From Pedobacter sp. MC2016-15 (GTDB taxonomy: Bacteria > Bacteroidota > Bacteroidia > Sphingobacteriales > Sphingobacteriaceae): DNA of 64,000 bases. The notes under the pieces are model-generated. The model was not told where the DNA came from and made no database searches. It was given only the letters and a program-made list of their open reading frames with translations. A program made the translations under genes and the position numbers. Below, piece after piece: positions 16,576-25,892 of this stretch (positions are counted from its first letter, which is position 1; the number at the start of each line of letters is the position of its first letter). Location of the stretch: the NCBI RefSeq assembly GCF_026239695.1, contig NZ_JAPIVS010000009.1, forward strand, positions 1-64,000. Direction: 5' to 3'.

Positions 16576-17205
16576 ATGATATTTAGGCTTACAGAAGAAC
16601 TGATTTTTCCTGACCCTTCTCTGGCAGAGCCCGATGGACTGCTGGCTATTGGCGGCGACCTGAGCAGGGAGAGGTTGATCCTTGCCTATCAGAATGGGAT
16701 ATTTCCCTGGTTTAGTGAGGGTGATCCCATATGCTGGTACTCACCTCAGGAGCGCTGCGTTATTGTACCTGAGCAGGTAAAGGTCAGTAAAAGTATGCGC
16801 AAGGTTCTTGATGCCGGGTTGTTCAGTGTAACGATGGACAAGGCATTTAAGGAGGTGATCCTGAATTGCGCTAAATCGCCGAGAAAAGGGCAGGATGGCA
16901 CCTGGATTACGACGGAAATGCAGGACGCCTACATCGACCTTTATGAAAATGGCTGGGCACACAGTGTGGAAGTGTGGCATGACGGCATACTTGCAGGCGG
17001 CTTATATGGCCTTGCTATTAATGGTGTTTTTTGCGGAGAAAGCATGTTCAGTCTGATGAGCAACGCCTCCAAGACAGCACTGATCTGGCTTTGCCGAAAT
17101 CCGGATTACAGACTAATCGATTGCCAGCTGCCGAACGACCATCTGCTGAGCCTGGGGGCCGTAATGATCCCGCAGGCAGAATATCTTTCAATTCTGGAAG
17201 ATTAA
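16576..17205 (+). CDS. aat: leucyl/phenylalanyl-tRNA--protein transferase
   Basis: A 209-residue Aat, which adds Leu or Phe from charged tRNA to proteins starting with Arg or Lys, marking them for ClpS-ClpAP. The start ATG at 16576 gives MIFRLTEELIFPDPSLAEPDG, the true N-terminus of the family; the open frame continues upstream for 75 more codons antisense to the DUF1800 gene and is not coding. Blocks seen are GLLAIGGDLS, GIFPWFSEGDPICWYSP, WITTEMQDAYIDLYENGWAHSVEVW and GLYGLAINGVFCGESMFS. A -7 element TACTTTTG (16565-16572) ends 3 bases before the ATG, so the mRNA is probably leaderless. Its stop overlaps the convergent SNF2 gene by 4 bases. Confidence 0.95.
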   Translation: MIFRLTEELIFPDPSLAEPDGLLAIGGDLSRERLILAYQNGIFPWFSEGDPICWYSPQERCVIVPEQVKVSKSMRKVLDAGLFSVTMDKAFKEVILNCAKSPRKGQDGTWITTEMQDAYIDLYENGWAHSVEVWHDGILAGGLYGLAINGVFCGESMFSLMSNASKTALIWLCRNPDYRLIDCQLPNDHLLSLGAVMIPQAEYLSILED

Positions 17206-20099
17206 TTCAGGATCTCCCTGATATCTTCTTTACTCAAGGATTTGAAGAAACTCTCTTCAGTGGTGATCAGTGAACTTGCCAGGCGTTTCTTGCGGTTCTG
17301 GAGGGCAAGAATCTTTTCCTCTACGGTATCTTTGGCAATGAATTTATAGATAAATACTTTCTTTTCCTGTCCGATGCGGTGTGATCTGTCTATTGCCTGC
17401 TGCTCTACTGCAGGGTTCCACCATGGGTCCAGGATAAACACATAATCTGCCTGGGTTAAGTTTAAACCGACACCGCCGGCTTTGATGGAAATCAGGAAAA
17501 CCTTAAGTTCTTTGTTGTCCTGGAACTCGGCAACGATCTCACCCCTGTTTTTAGTTGCCCCATCCAGGTATGTAAAAGGTATTTCTTCGGTTTCGAGGTG
17601 TTGCCTGAAGATCTGCAGGTGTTTTACAAACTGTGAAAATATCAGCACTTTGTGGCCGCCTTTAAGCACATTGTCCAGGGTATGGATCACATTTTCAAAT
17701 TTTCCGGAATCAGACATATAACTCTCATCAATCATCTTCGGATGATTTGCAAGCTGGCGTAAAGCTGTCAGCCCCTGTAAAAGCTGTACCTGCTTTTTAG
17801 CATAGGTGCCATCATCCATACTGCTGAGGAGGTCGTTGCGGTAAGCCGATTTAGTTTTTTCGTAATATGCTGCCTGATCTTCGCTCATATCGCAATAGAA
17901 TACCTGTTCTGTTTTTGCGGGAAGTTCTTCTGCAACCTGTTCCTTGGTTCGTCTCAGTACAAAAGGTTTGATGATCGCCTGTAGCTTTTTAGCTTTTTCT
18001 TCATCCTTTCTTTTCTCGATGGCCTGAACATACTCCTCATTGAAAAATGCCTGCGTGCCGAGCAGTCCGGGATTGAGGAAGGTAAGCTGTGTCCATAGGT
18101 CGCCCACAGAATTTTCTACGGGTGTACCGCTGAGCACCAGTTTATGGCGTGATTTAAGTAAACGTACCGACTTGAACGACTTGGAAGAAGGATTTTTGAT
18201 ATTCTGACTTTCATCAAGGATAATATAATTGAAATAAAAATCCTGGATCTCATTGACATCAACCCTTGTAATGCCGTAAGTAGTGATGACAATATCATAC
18301 TTGATAAATTGGCTTACATCTTTATTCCTGTTGCTGCCGGTATGGGCAAGGATCTTCAATTTAGGAGTAAACTTTTTCGCCTCATTGAGCCAGTTATAGA
18401 TTAGGGAGGTCGGCATGATGATCAGCGAGGTGCTGTGTGTATTGTTCATCTCGTCCTCCTCCTTTAGCTTTTGCAGCATCGCAAGCGTCTGGATAGTTTT
18501 ACCCAGACCCATATCATCCGCAAGGCAGCCGCCGAAGTTATATTCCCGCAGGAAGCTGAACCAGTTGTAACCAGCTTTCTGATAACTGCGAAGTTCGCCC
18601 CTGAAGTTTACCGGCATCTGGGTATCGGTGATGTTCTCAAAGTCATTGAGCTTTTGCAGTTTGCGCTGAAGGGTAACGTTTGCAATGCCATCGCCTGCGA
18701 GATCATTGATCAGGCCAATGTGGTGTTTTTTGAGCTTCAGGTTTTTTCCCCCATCGGCAAGGCTGAAGAGACTGCCATATTGCGAAAACCATTTTTCCGG
18801 GATAATGGCAATGGTGCCATCAGGGAGGGTAAACTCTCTCTTTTTATGAAGGATATGCTGTTTCAGGGAAATAAATGGAACAGGGTGGATTCCGAAATAA
18901 ACTATTGCATTGATATCAAACCAGTCGTTATCCTCCTTAATCTCAAAGTCGATTTTACTGGAGGCAAAGAGGAATTTTTTATTGCTGGTAGATTGTTCTA
19001 TGGAGTAGCCTTTTTCTTTTAGCAGCTCTACATGTTCATTTACCCAGTTGAGTAGTCCGTAAGACTGGTTTTCTCCTTCAGGATGAGCGTTCAGCTCCAG
19101 GTTGTAAAACAGGGAACTAACCTTTTTAAGCCCCATTTTAACCAGCTCGTTGTATTTACTTTTTTCCCATGCCGTATCTCTCCTTACCCTGGTAAATACA
19201 TAGTTGTTATCCCGTTTCTCTACATGTACCGTTACCTTTTTTTCATCTCCCAGCGCAAATGCATGGTCTCCATAACAAAAACACAGCTGTATCTGCGAGA
19301 TTCCCCCTTCTACATAAATAACCCTGATCATTGCCGATGGATCGTGTTTTTCGGTTTTGATCTCGAAACCTTCTGCATATACGTGATACTTTTCGATCAG
19401 CGGTGCAACAAACTTCTCAAAGTAGGTTTCTTCTTTGGCCGTAGGAATGGATATGTAGCGTTTATTGAGGAAAGGCACCAGCTTTTTACCCTCGATATCC
19501 TGTTCAAAAAAGTAGAGAATATCGTTTAACAGCATCCAGGAAGGCTGGTTGCTAACGATCTGGGCATCTTTAAACATAAATTCTATGCGCAGTCCCTGGT
19601 ATTTGATGGTTGGAAAATAGCGTGTCTCTTCCTCGCTTCTGCGGAAGTGAAAGAGGATTGTTGCAGGTTCTGTTGCGAGCTCAATCTTCCGCTCTGCCGG
19701 CCATCCATCTTTATCCATCAGGTAGAGGGCATCTTTATCTTTTAAGATCTCCAGTACTTCTGCGAGTTTCTTCTCAATCTTAGGACGTACTGATTCATAG
19801 AAGCGGTCGTCATAAAACTTACTGAAGAACTCAAAGGGGCGGATCGCTTTTTTGTAAAACTTCTTAATCACGTGGTCCTGCTCCGTTTCGTCGAGAATTT
19901 TGATGATCCTGAGGTCTGATTCTGTAAGGTGTCTGGTAAATTCCTTTGCTGTATGGCTAAATAAACGCTGGTAGGTGAGAGAAAAATCGCCCTGCGGATT
20001 AAGCTGTACGATATGCGGTTCAATAAGGTAGCCCAGATACTCATGTTTGCACAATGAATAAACGATTTTGCAGGGTTTTGAGCTATCTACGCGTAACAT
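17202..20099 (-). CDS. SNF2-family DNA translocase/helicase
   Basis: A 965-residue Swi2/Snf2-type ATPase. The N-terminal about 480 residues are a divergent all-bacterial extension. The motor follows: motif I DDMGLGKTIQTLAML (about 520-535), motif II DESQNIKN in place of the commoner DEAQ/DEAH form, LSGTPVENS, then the C-terminal RecA-like lobe (about 760-930) with GHKVLIFSQF, GGVGLNLTQADYVFILDPWWNPAVE and QAIDRSHRIGQ. Such bacterial SNF2 proteins move along DNA and help in repair or transcription-complex removal; RapA-like identity is not supported. It converges on aat, sharing 4 bases. No neighbouring restriction or defence gene is present. Confidence 0.93.
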   Translation of the reverse strand: MLRVDSSKPCKIVYSLCKHEYLGYLIEPHIVQLNPQGDFSLTYQRLFSHTAKEFTRHLTESDLRIIKILDETEQDHVIKKFYKKAIRPFEFFSKFYDDRFYESVRPKIEKKLAEVLEILKDKDALYLMDKDGWPAERKIELATEPATILFHFRRSEEETRYFPTIKYQGLRIEFMFKDAQIVSNQPSWMLLNDILYFFEQDIEGKKLVPFLNKRYISIPTAKEETYFEKFVAPLIEKYHVYAEGFEIKTEKHDPSAMIRVIYVEGGISQIQLCFCYGDHAFALGDEKKVTVHVEKRDNNYVFTRVRRDTAWEKSKYNELVKMGLKKVSSLFYNLELNAHPEGENQSYGLLNWVNEHVELLKEKGYSIEQSTSNKKFLFASSKIDFEIKEDNDWFDINAIVYFGIHPVPFISLKQHILHKKREFTLPDGTIAIIPEKWFSQYGSLFSLADGGKNLKLKKHHIGLINDLAGDGIANVTLQRKLQKLNDFENITDTQMPVNFRGELRSYQKAGYNWFSFLREYNFGGCLADDMGLGKTIQTLAMLQKLKEEDEMNNTHSTSLIIMPTSLIYNWLNEAKKFTPKLKILAHTGSNRNKDVSQFIKYDIVITTYGITRVDVNEIQDFYFNYIILDESQNIKNPSSKSFKSVRLLKSRHKLVLSGTPVENSVGDLWTQLTFLNPGLLGTQAFFNEEYVQAIEKRKDEEKAKKLQAIIKPFVLRRTKEQVAEELPAKTEQVFYCDMSEDQAAYYEKTKSAYRNDLLSSMDDGTYAKKQVQLLQGLTALRQLANHPKMIDESYMSDSGKFENVIHTLDNVLKGGHKVLIFSQFVKHLQIFRQHLETEEIPFTYLDGATKNRGEIVAEFQDNKELKVFLISIKAGGVGLNLTQADYVFILDPWWNPAVEQQAIDRSHRIGQEKKVFIYKFIAKDTVEEKILALQNRKKRLASSLITTEESFFKSLSKEDIREILN

Positions 20100-20360
20100 G
20101 AGCTAATTAATTAAAAAGGAAGGAGGTTAAATCTTATTAAATCTCTAAACATACATCAAATTTGAATCGCTGTCAACTAGAATAGAAATTAAAGATGATT
20201 TTTTATGTAGAGTTGGTCGAAATTGAAGGGGAGTTCGTCGGCTGAATCTGGCCTGTGGTATAAAAGCCAGTTTTTTCTGCAACGTTGAATAGGAGTTTGC
20301 GTCTTATGTGTAAACTATTTAGAAACAACGGTTTATAACAGAACCTTAAAACTTATTCAT

Positions 20361-20978
20361 ATGAAAACTTTAAAAACATTATTCTCATCAGCGATGATTG
20401 CAATCGTTTTATCTGCAACAGTATTAACCTCCACTGCTGCGGCAAGAGGTACAATGATTGACATCAGATCTGCTAACCCTGACATTAAAAAAGTTGTGGT
20501 TACAGGCAATCTAAAAGTATTTGTAGTTCAGAGTAAATCTGAATGGATTTCGCTGGATGAAGAAGATCGTGATCAGGTATCAATCAAACAGGTTGGCAAT
20601 ACGCTGACTGTAGGTTCATCAGTAAAAAGACCGATCAGCATTACTGTGTATGTGAAAGATATCTACCGTATTGATGCATCACAACAGGCATGTGTGAAAA
20701 CTATCGGGAAATTTAATGTAAAATACCTTCAGGTGATGCTGAGAGATAATGCGACAGCGCGTATTAAAGCTAATACACTCAGTATCTATACTGTGGTAAA
20801 TGACCGGGCTGACCTGGAATTATTAGGTAACTCTGAAAAACATATCATCAAAACTCAGGGTACTGCAACAATGAATACAGAAAGATTTGCTGCGCTGGTA
20901 ACAAACCATGAACAACCAGATACCGAAACAGCAATGATTAAAGATACGGTTGGTAAAAAGGAGTCTACGCTTAAGTAG
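20361..20978 (+). CDS. secreted GIN-domain (DUF2807-like) protein
   Basis: A 205-residue protein with a signal peptide (about 1-28, hydrophobic AMIAIVLSATVLTSTAAA). Residues about 35-175 look like a GIN / putative auto-transporter adhesin head domain: a right-handed beta structure with repeated hydrophobic strands (VVVTGNLKVFVVQ, ISITVYVKDIYRIDAS, YLQVMLRDNATARIKAN, TLSIYTVVNDRADLELLG). The C-terminal 30 residues are polar and probably disordered. GIN-domain proteins are abundant and mostly uncharacterised in Bacteroidota, acting at the cell surface or in the periplasm. It stands alone between a SNF2 gene and ALDH7, preceded by a 260-base gene-free stretch in which I could not identify a clear promoter. 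Confidence 0.77.
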   Translation: MKTLKTLFSSAMIAIVLSATVLTSTAAARGTMIDIRSANPDIKKVVVTGNLKVFVVQSKSEWISLDEEDRDQVSIKQVGNTLTVGSSVKRPISITVYVKDIYRIDASQQACVKTIGKFNVKYLQVMLRDNATARIKANTLSIYTVVNDRADLELLGNSEKHIIKTQGTATMNTERFAALVTNHEQPDTETAMIKDTVGKKESTLK

Positions 20979-21004
20979 TAATGGCAGGATAGCTGCCTTT
21001 AGCT

Positions 21005-22546
21005 TTAAAGATCAAACTTGATTCCCTGGGCTAAAGGCAGTGTTTCCGAATAATTTATTGTATTTGTTTGCCTGCGCATATATCCTTTCCAGGCATCTGA
21101 GCCACTTTCCCTGCCTCCACCGGTTTCCTTTTCTCCACCAAATGCACCCCCGATTTCTGCTCCTGAAGTACCTATATTGACGTTGGCAATGCCACAGTCC
21201 GATCCGGCAGCAGAAAGGAAAAGCTCAGCTTCACGCAGATTGAGCGTCATGATCGCAGAAGATAGCCCCTGGGGTACATCATTCTGCAGTCGGATCGCCT
21301 CTTCCAGTGTTGTATACCTTATGAGGTAAAGGATCGGTGCAAATGTTTCTGCCTGTACGATCTGGTAGTGATTCTCCACTTCGGCAACACAGGGTTTGAC
21401 AAAACATCCGGATTCGTAGCCCTCGCCGGTTAGTACTCCACCTTCCACAACAAAATTTGCTCCTTCGGCTTTTGCCTTTTCAATGGCTTTTATGTAAAGT
21501 TCCACGGCATGCTGATCGATCAATGGTCCTACATGATTGTGCTCGTCCAGAGGATTACCTATTCTAAGCTGTGCATAAGCACGAACCAGTTTGTTTTTAA
21601 AATCTTCATAGATATCTTCATGGATAATGAGGCGTCGTGTGGATGTGCAGCGCTGACCCGCAGTACCTGCAGCCCCAAATACAGCCCCGATTACGGACAT
21701 ATCGAGATCGGCATCCTTTGAGATGATGATGGCATTATTGCCGCCCAGCTCCAGGATGCTTTTCCCAAAGCGCGAAGCCACCGCCGCTGAAACTATCCGG
21801 CCTACCCTCGTAGAGCCAGTAAAGGATACCAGCGGGATACGTTTATCATTACTGATCTGATCACCTATCAATTCCTCGCTGATCAGCAGGGAGCTAATCC
21901 CTTCAGGCATCTCATTATTCTTAAGCACTGTAGCAATAATCTTTTGGCAGGCAATTGCGCATAATGCCGTTTTAGAAGAAGGTTTCCAGATGCATACATT
22001 GCCACATACCCATGCCAGCGCTGCATTCCAGCTCCATACCGCTACAGGGAAATTAAAAGCGGAGATAATCCCTACAATCCCCAGTGGATGCCACTGCTCG
22101 TACATACGGTGCTGAGGGCGTTCAGAATGCATAGCCAGGCCATACAGCTGGCGCGAAAGCCCTACAGCGAAGTCGCATATATCAATCATTTCCTGCACCT
22201 CGCCCAAACCTTCCTGCAGGCTTTTTCCCATTTCATAGGATACCAGTGTTCCGAGATCATGTTTGTGCAGACGCAGTGCCTCTCCAAACTGACGGACGAC
22301 CTCGCCTCTTTTAGGTGCAGGGAGGCTCCGCCAGAAGATTAAAGCTTCCTGAGAATGTTTAATGATATATTCATAATCGGTAAGGTCTGCGAGTTTTACT
22401 GAAGCGATCCTTTTGCCATCTGCCGGAGAGAAACTATCTATAGTACCCAGGTTTCCGTGGTCGCCCCAGTTGCTTCCTGTGCTCCAGGCAGGATTATTGT
22501 CTGCGATGCCCAGATTTTTCAAAACAGAATTGATATCAGTCTGCAT
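21005..22546 (-). CDS. ALDH7-type aldehyde dehydrogenase (alpha-aminoadipic semialdehyde dehydrogenase)
   Basis: A 513-residue NAD-dependent aldehyde dehydrogenase of the ALDH7 (antiquitin/AmaB) class, expected to oxidise alpha-aminoadipate semialdehyde or piperideine-6-carboxylate in lysine breakdown. It shows the ALDH7-type N-terminus with WSTGSNWGDHGNLGTIDSFSPADG, the NAD site IISAFNFPVAVWSWN and FTGSTRVGR, the general-base glutamate in LELGGNNA (near 262) and the nucleophile cysteine in AGQRCTSTRR (near 297). The C-terminus GAFGGEKETGGGRESGSDAWKG is also class-typical. No other lysine catabolism gene is adjacent. Assignment to ALDH7 is firm; the exact substrate is inferred. Confidence 0.9.
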   Translation of the reverse strand: MQTDINSVLKNLGIADNNPAWSTGSNWGDHGNLGTIDSFSPADGKRIASVKLADLTDYEYIIKHSQEALIFWRSLPAPKRGEVVRQFGEALRLHKHDLGTLVSYEMGKSLQEGLGEVQEMIDICDFAVGLSRQLYGLAMHSERPQHRMYEQWHPLGIVGIISAFNFPVAVWSWNAALAWVCGNVCIWKPSSKTALCAIACQKIIATVLKNNEMPEGISSLLISEELIGDQISNDKRIPLVSFTGSTRVGRIVSAAVASRFGKSILELGGNNAIIISKDADLDMSVIGAVFGAAGTAGQRCTSTRRLIIHEDIYEDFKNKLVRAYAQLRIGNPLDEHNHVGPLIDQHAVELYIKAIEKAKAEGANFVVEGGVLTGEGYESGCFVKPCVAEVENHYQIVQAETFAPILYLIRYTTLEEAIRLQNDVPQGLSSAIMTLNLREAELFLSAAGSDCGIANVNIGTSGAEIGGAFGGEKETGGGRESGSDAWKGYMRRQTNTINYSETLPLAQGIKFDL

Positions 22547-22868
22547 AGTTCAATGGATATTTGGTTTATACAAATCAACAAAAAAAAATGCGAAAGGCTG
22601 AAAACAGTGGGCTTCATTTCCTGACCCGAATATTACTGTACTTACCATAAAGTTGCATTATCTTTGTAGTAATTCTAGAAAAGATCCCAGCTACAATAAA
22701 AAGATGCCAACAAGGCTAATCAGCCATTCTTAGATAAAATTAATATTATCAGCTTATTAGATGCCAATATGTTTGTATGTTGATAATTATTTAGGTCAGA
22801 TGCTACATAATACTGTAAACTTATATTGTATTTTAGAAAAGGGAGATGTTCTTTAATTAGTAAATACA
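22547..22868. other. gene-free stretch with one promoter-like element
   Basis: This 322-base AT-rich gap separates the divergent ALDH7 and TPR genes. A -7-like TATCTTTG is at 22659-22666 on the plus strand, about 200 bases before the TPR start, with no convincing -33 partner. A short word, GATGCCAA, occurs twice, about 60 bases apart. I see no small gene, terminator or known RNA. Confidence 0.5.
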
Positions 22869-24272
22869 ATGGAAGAAGAATTTTACTTTGATTTTAGTGA
22901 TGATGCACAGCGTTCTGTTGAGCGCTACGAGGAGATGTTAAGGAATCAGGATCAGTATTTCTTTGATGCCCAGGCTTTCGAAAATATCATCGACTATTAT
23001 ATCGAAAAGAGTGACCCTGTAAAGGCACTTCAGGTTATAGAATATGCCCTGAACCAGCACCCGTATGCTGCGGTATTTCTAATCAAACAAGCGCAGTTAT
23101 TTTTTATAACAGATCAGATTGAGCGGGCATTTTTCTCGCTGCAAAAGGCAGAGATGCTGGAAGCTTCAGAATCTGAAATCTATGTACTCCGGGGAAACAT
23201 TTACAACAGCCTGGAGCGTTATTCGGAAGCTCTGGATAATTTCCAGATCGCCCTTACTTTTGCAGAAACTACGGACGAGATCCTGCTGCAGATTGCCTAT
23301 GTGTATCAGAATATGCTGGATTACGAAAACGCTATCAAGTATATTAAACAGAGTCTGGAGCAGAATATGGAGAATAAGGATGGTCTGTATGAACTGGCCT
23401 TCTGTTATGATATTCTGGATAAACAGGAGGAAAGTATCCAGTTTTATCAGGAGTATATCGATAACGACCCCTATTCATATGCGGCATGGTATAACCTTGC
23501 CAACTCTTACCACAAGCTGGATCTTTTTGAAAAAGCAATTGATGCCTATGATTATGCGATTCTGATTAAGGATAATTTTGCCTCAGCTTACTATAATAAA
23601 GGCAATGCGCTGGTACAACTGGACCGTTATGCGGAGGCTATTGAGGTTTACAAACAAACCTGGGAGTACGAAAAACCCAATGCAGATACGTACTGTGCTA
23701 TAGGAGAGTGTTACGAGAAGCTCGAACGTATGGACGAAGCACGTGCTTATTATAAGAAATCTGTAAAGATGGACGGTAAACTGGCAGATGCCTGGTTTGG
23801 CATAGGAGTAACGCTAAACTTTGAGGAGCGTTATTTTGAATCGCTCCACTTTTACAAGAAAGCAATAGAGCTGGATGAAGAAAATCCTGACTTCTGGTTT
23901 GCAATGGCAGATGCATATTATAAATTGGGGCAGATCGAACAATCTGTTGAAGCGTATTATAAGGTCCTGGAATATAATCCGCTTGATATTGAAGCATGGC
24001 TGGATTTCTCCACGGTTTTATATGAGCAGGGGCGTTTGCTGGACGCATCGGAAACGATAGCTGATGGTATAAAAAATAATCCTGATGCTGCGGAACTTTA
24101 CTACCGTATGGTGGCTTACCTGTTTGCACTGGGACAAAATAATGAAGCCATTGTTTATCTGGAAACAGCATTGGTGACAGATCCTGACAAACACTACATC
24201 CTGTTTGAATATCTGCCGCAACTGCAGGATAACAGGGCCATTGTAGAGGTGATCAATAAGTACATCAAGTAA
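22869..24272 (+). CDS. tetratricopeptide-repeat protein
   Basis: A 467-residue soluble protein built from about twelve TPR units, visible as repeats of the pattern ALxxFxxALxxxP with conserved small and aromatic positions, for example YSEALDNFQIALTFAE, FEKAIDAYDYAILIKDNFASAYYNKGNAL and EARAYYKKSVKMDGKLADAWFGIG. It is acidic, starts with EEEFYFDFSDDAQRS, and has no signal peptide or membrane segment, so it is a cytosolic protein-protein interaction scaffold. Partner and function are unknown. It is the gene before the comA-like gene but is separated from it by a nested inverted repeat, so the two are probably separate transcripts. The start ATG at 22869 gives a sensible N-terminus. Confidence 0.88.
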   Translation: MEEEFYFDFSDDAQRSVERYEEMLRNQDQYFFDAQAFENIIDYYIEKSDPVKALQVIEYALNQHPYAAVFLIKQAQLFFITDQIERAFFSLQKAEMLEASESEIYVLRGNIYNSLERYSEALDNFQIALTFAETTDEILLQIAYVYQNMLDYENAIKYIKQSLEQNMENKDGLYELAFCYDILDKQEESIQFYQEYIDNDPYSYAAWYNLANSYHKLDLFEKAIDAYDYAILIKDNFASAYYNKGNALVQLDRYAEAIEVYKQTWEYEKPNADTYCAIGECYEKLERMDEARAYYKKSVKMDGKLADAWFGIGVTLNFEERYFESLHFYKKAIELDEENPDFWFAMADAYYKLGQIEQSVEAYYKVLEYNPLDIEAWLDFSTVLYEQGRLLDASETIADGIKNNPDAAELYYRMVAYLFALGQNNEAIVYLETALVTDPDKHYILFEYLPQLQDNRAIVEVINKYIK

Positions 24273-24286
24273 GATACTGACCACAA

Positions 24287-24345
24287 AAAGGTGACGAAAA
24301 TCAAAAATATTCTAATGAACAGTCTTGATTTTTTTTATCACCTTT
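24287..24345. terminator. nested inverted repeats between TPR gene and comA-like gene
   Basis: Outer arms AAAGGTGA (24287-24294) and TCACCTTT (24338-24345) enclose inner arms AAAATCAA (24297-24304) and TTGATTTT (24325-24332), with T continuing after the inner arm. The inner pair can act as a terminator. The outer pair ends 9 bases before the next start codon, so the structure could also control that gene. Confidence 0.5.
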
Positions 24346-24354
24346 GCAGCAGAT

Positions 24355-25122
24355 ATGAATTACCCATTAAATAATATTCCGGAACGTCCGGTTAAACCAC
24401 GCCAGAGCGGCATTACCATGGTAATGGACAAAGGCCTTAGTTTAAGACAGACAGAAGACTTTATAGATGTTGCTGGCATACATTCAGATATTGTTAAATT
24501 AGGTTGGGCCACTTCCTTTGTGACACCAAAACTGAAAGAGAAACTCGATATATACCGCAGTGCGGGTATTCCCACCTACTTTGGAGGAACATTATTCGAA
24601 GCTTTTATCATTCGCAACCAGTTTGATGACTACATCCGTGTGCTGGAACAGTATGGAATGGAGTATGCTGAAGTGTCAGATGGTTCTATCGAGATTGAGC
24701 ACGATCTGAAGTGTGAATATATCAGTAAACTGGCCAAACATGTAACCGTAATATCTGAAGTAGGATCTAAAGACGCAACAAAAATATTTGCGCCATATAA
24801 ATGGATCAAGCTGATGAACGCTGAGATTGAAGCAGGAGCCTGGAAGGTAATCGCTGAAGCCAGGGAGGGTGGAAATGTAGGTATTTACAGGGGCTCCGGA
24901 GAAGTGCGTGAAGGCCTGGTAGATGAAATTCTTACACAGATTCCTGAGGAAACCATTATCTGGGAAGCTCCGCAAAAAGAGCAGCAGGTCTGGTTTATCA
25001 AACTGATCGGCAGCAATGTAAACCTGGGTAATATTGCGCCAGCAGAAGTAATTCCATTGGAAACTATCCGTCTGGGACTAAGGGGTGATACTTTTGATTA
25101 CTTTCTGAACTTAAATAAATAA
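24355..25122 (+). CDS. phosphosulfolactate synthase-like protein (ComA family)
   Basis: A 255-residue TIM-barrel protein of the ComA / phosphosulfolactate synthase family, whose archaeal members join sulfite and phosphoenolpyruvate in coenzyme M synthesis. The start ATG at 24355 (MNYPLNNIPERPVKPR) is used; the in-frame ATG at 24325 lies inside a hairpin. Typical blocks are GITMVMDKGLSL, DIVKLGWATSFV, GTLFEAFI, AEVSDGSIEI, SEVGSKD, NVGIYRGSGEVR and IWEAPQKEQQVWFI. Coenzyme M is not expected in this organism, so the product may feed another sulfonate, for example sulfolactate or sulfonolipids; that is inference. It is followed 17 bases later by aroE. Confidence 0.88.
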   Translation: MNYPLNNIPERPVKPRQSGITMVMDKGLSLRQTEDFIDVAGIHSDIVKLGWATSFVTPKLKEKLDIYRSAGIPTYFGGTLFEAFIIRNQFDDYIRVLEQYGMEYAEVSDGSIEIEHDLKCEYISKLAKHVTVISEVGSKDATKIFAPYKWIKLMNAEIEAGAWKVIAEAREGGNVGIYRGSGEVREGLVDEILTQIPEETIIWEAPQKEQQVWFIKLIGSNVNLGNIAPAEVIPLETIRLGLRGDTFDYFLNLNK

Positions 25123-25139
25123 ACGCAGCGGTTAAGGTC

Positions 25140-25883
25140 ATGAGAACATTTGGATTGATAGGCTTCCCGCTGGGACATTCTTTTTCAAAGAAGTTTTTTT
25201 CGGAGAAATTTGAGAAAGAGGGCATAGAGGATTGCAGCTACGAGTTGTTTCCTATGGAAAATATTGATTCAATCAATACTTTAACCGCAGACAATGATAC
25301 CCTGAGGGGATTAAACATTACGATACCTCATAAAGTTAATGTGCTGCCATATCTGAATGAGCTGGACGATGCAGCCCGGACCATAGGTGCGGTAAATTGT
25401 ATTTCTGTGGAGAAAAAGGATGGCAAAAGATGGCTTAAAGGCCACAATACTGACGCCTTTGGATTCGCAGAATCTCTGAAACCATTTTTAAAGGAACACC
25501 ATACCAAAGCTCTTATTCTCGGTGACGGTGGTGCTGCGAAGGCAGTGAAATATGTGCTGGACCAGCTGAATATTTCTTACCTTTCTGTGGTAAGATCGGG
25601 CTTGCCTGGTGCCATCCTGTACAGCCAGATCACTGAAGAGCTGATGTCTACACATCAGGTTATAATCAATACCACCCCGCTTGGGACTTTTCCAAATGTT
25701 GAAGGGGCTCCGGAAATTCCTTATCATTTAATCACAGATCAGCATCTTGCCTACGATCTGGTTTATAATCCTGAATTGACTGAGTTCATGCGCCGCGCAA
25801 AAGCTCAGGGAGCTGCGGTGAAGAATGGCCTGGAAATGCTGCAGCTGCAGGCACTCCGTGGCTGGTCTATCTGGAATCCTTAA
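25140..25883 (+). CDS. aroE: shikimate dehydrogenase
   Basis: A 247-residue AroE, which reduces 3-dehydroshikimate with NADPH in aromatic amino-acid synthesis. Motifs are LIGFPLGHSFSKKFF (substrate-binding serines), GLNITIPHK with the catalytic lysine, GAVNCI, KGHNTDAFGF with the catalytic aspartate, and the nucleotide loop LGDGGAAKAV. NTTPLGTFPN and LVYNPELTEF close the domain. It is slightly shorter than the 270-residue norm but complete. It follows the comA-like gene and precedes gldD by 9 bases, so the genes from comA through to the permease at 28396 may form one transcript. Confidence 0.96.
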   Translation: MRTFGLIGFPLGHSFSKKFFSEKFEKEGIEDCSYELFPMENIDSINTLTADNDTLRGLNITIPHKVNVLPYLNELDDAARTIGAVNCISVEKKDGKRWLKGHNTDAFGFAESLKPFLKEHHTKALILGDGGAAKAVKYVLDQLNISYLSVVRSGLPGAILYSQITEELMSTHQVIINTTPLGTFPNVEGAPEIPYHLITDQHLAYDLVYNPELTEFMRRAKAQGAAVKNGLEMLQLQALRGWSIWNP

Positions 25884-25892
25884 CATATAACG

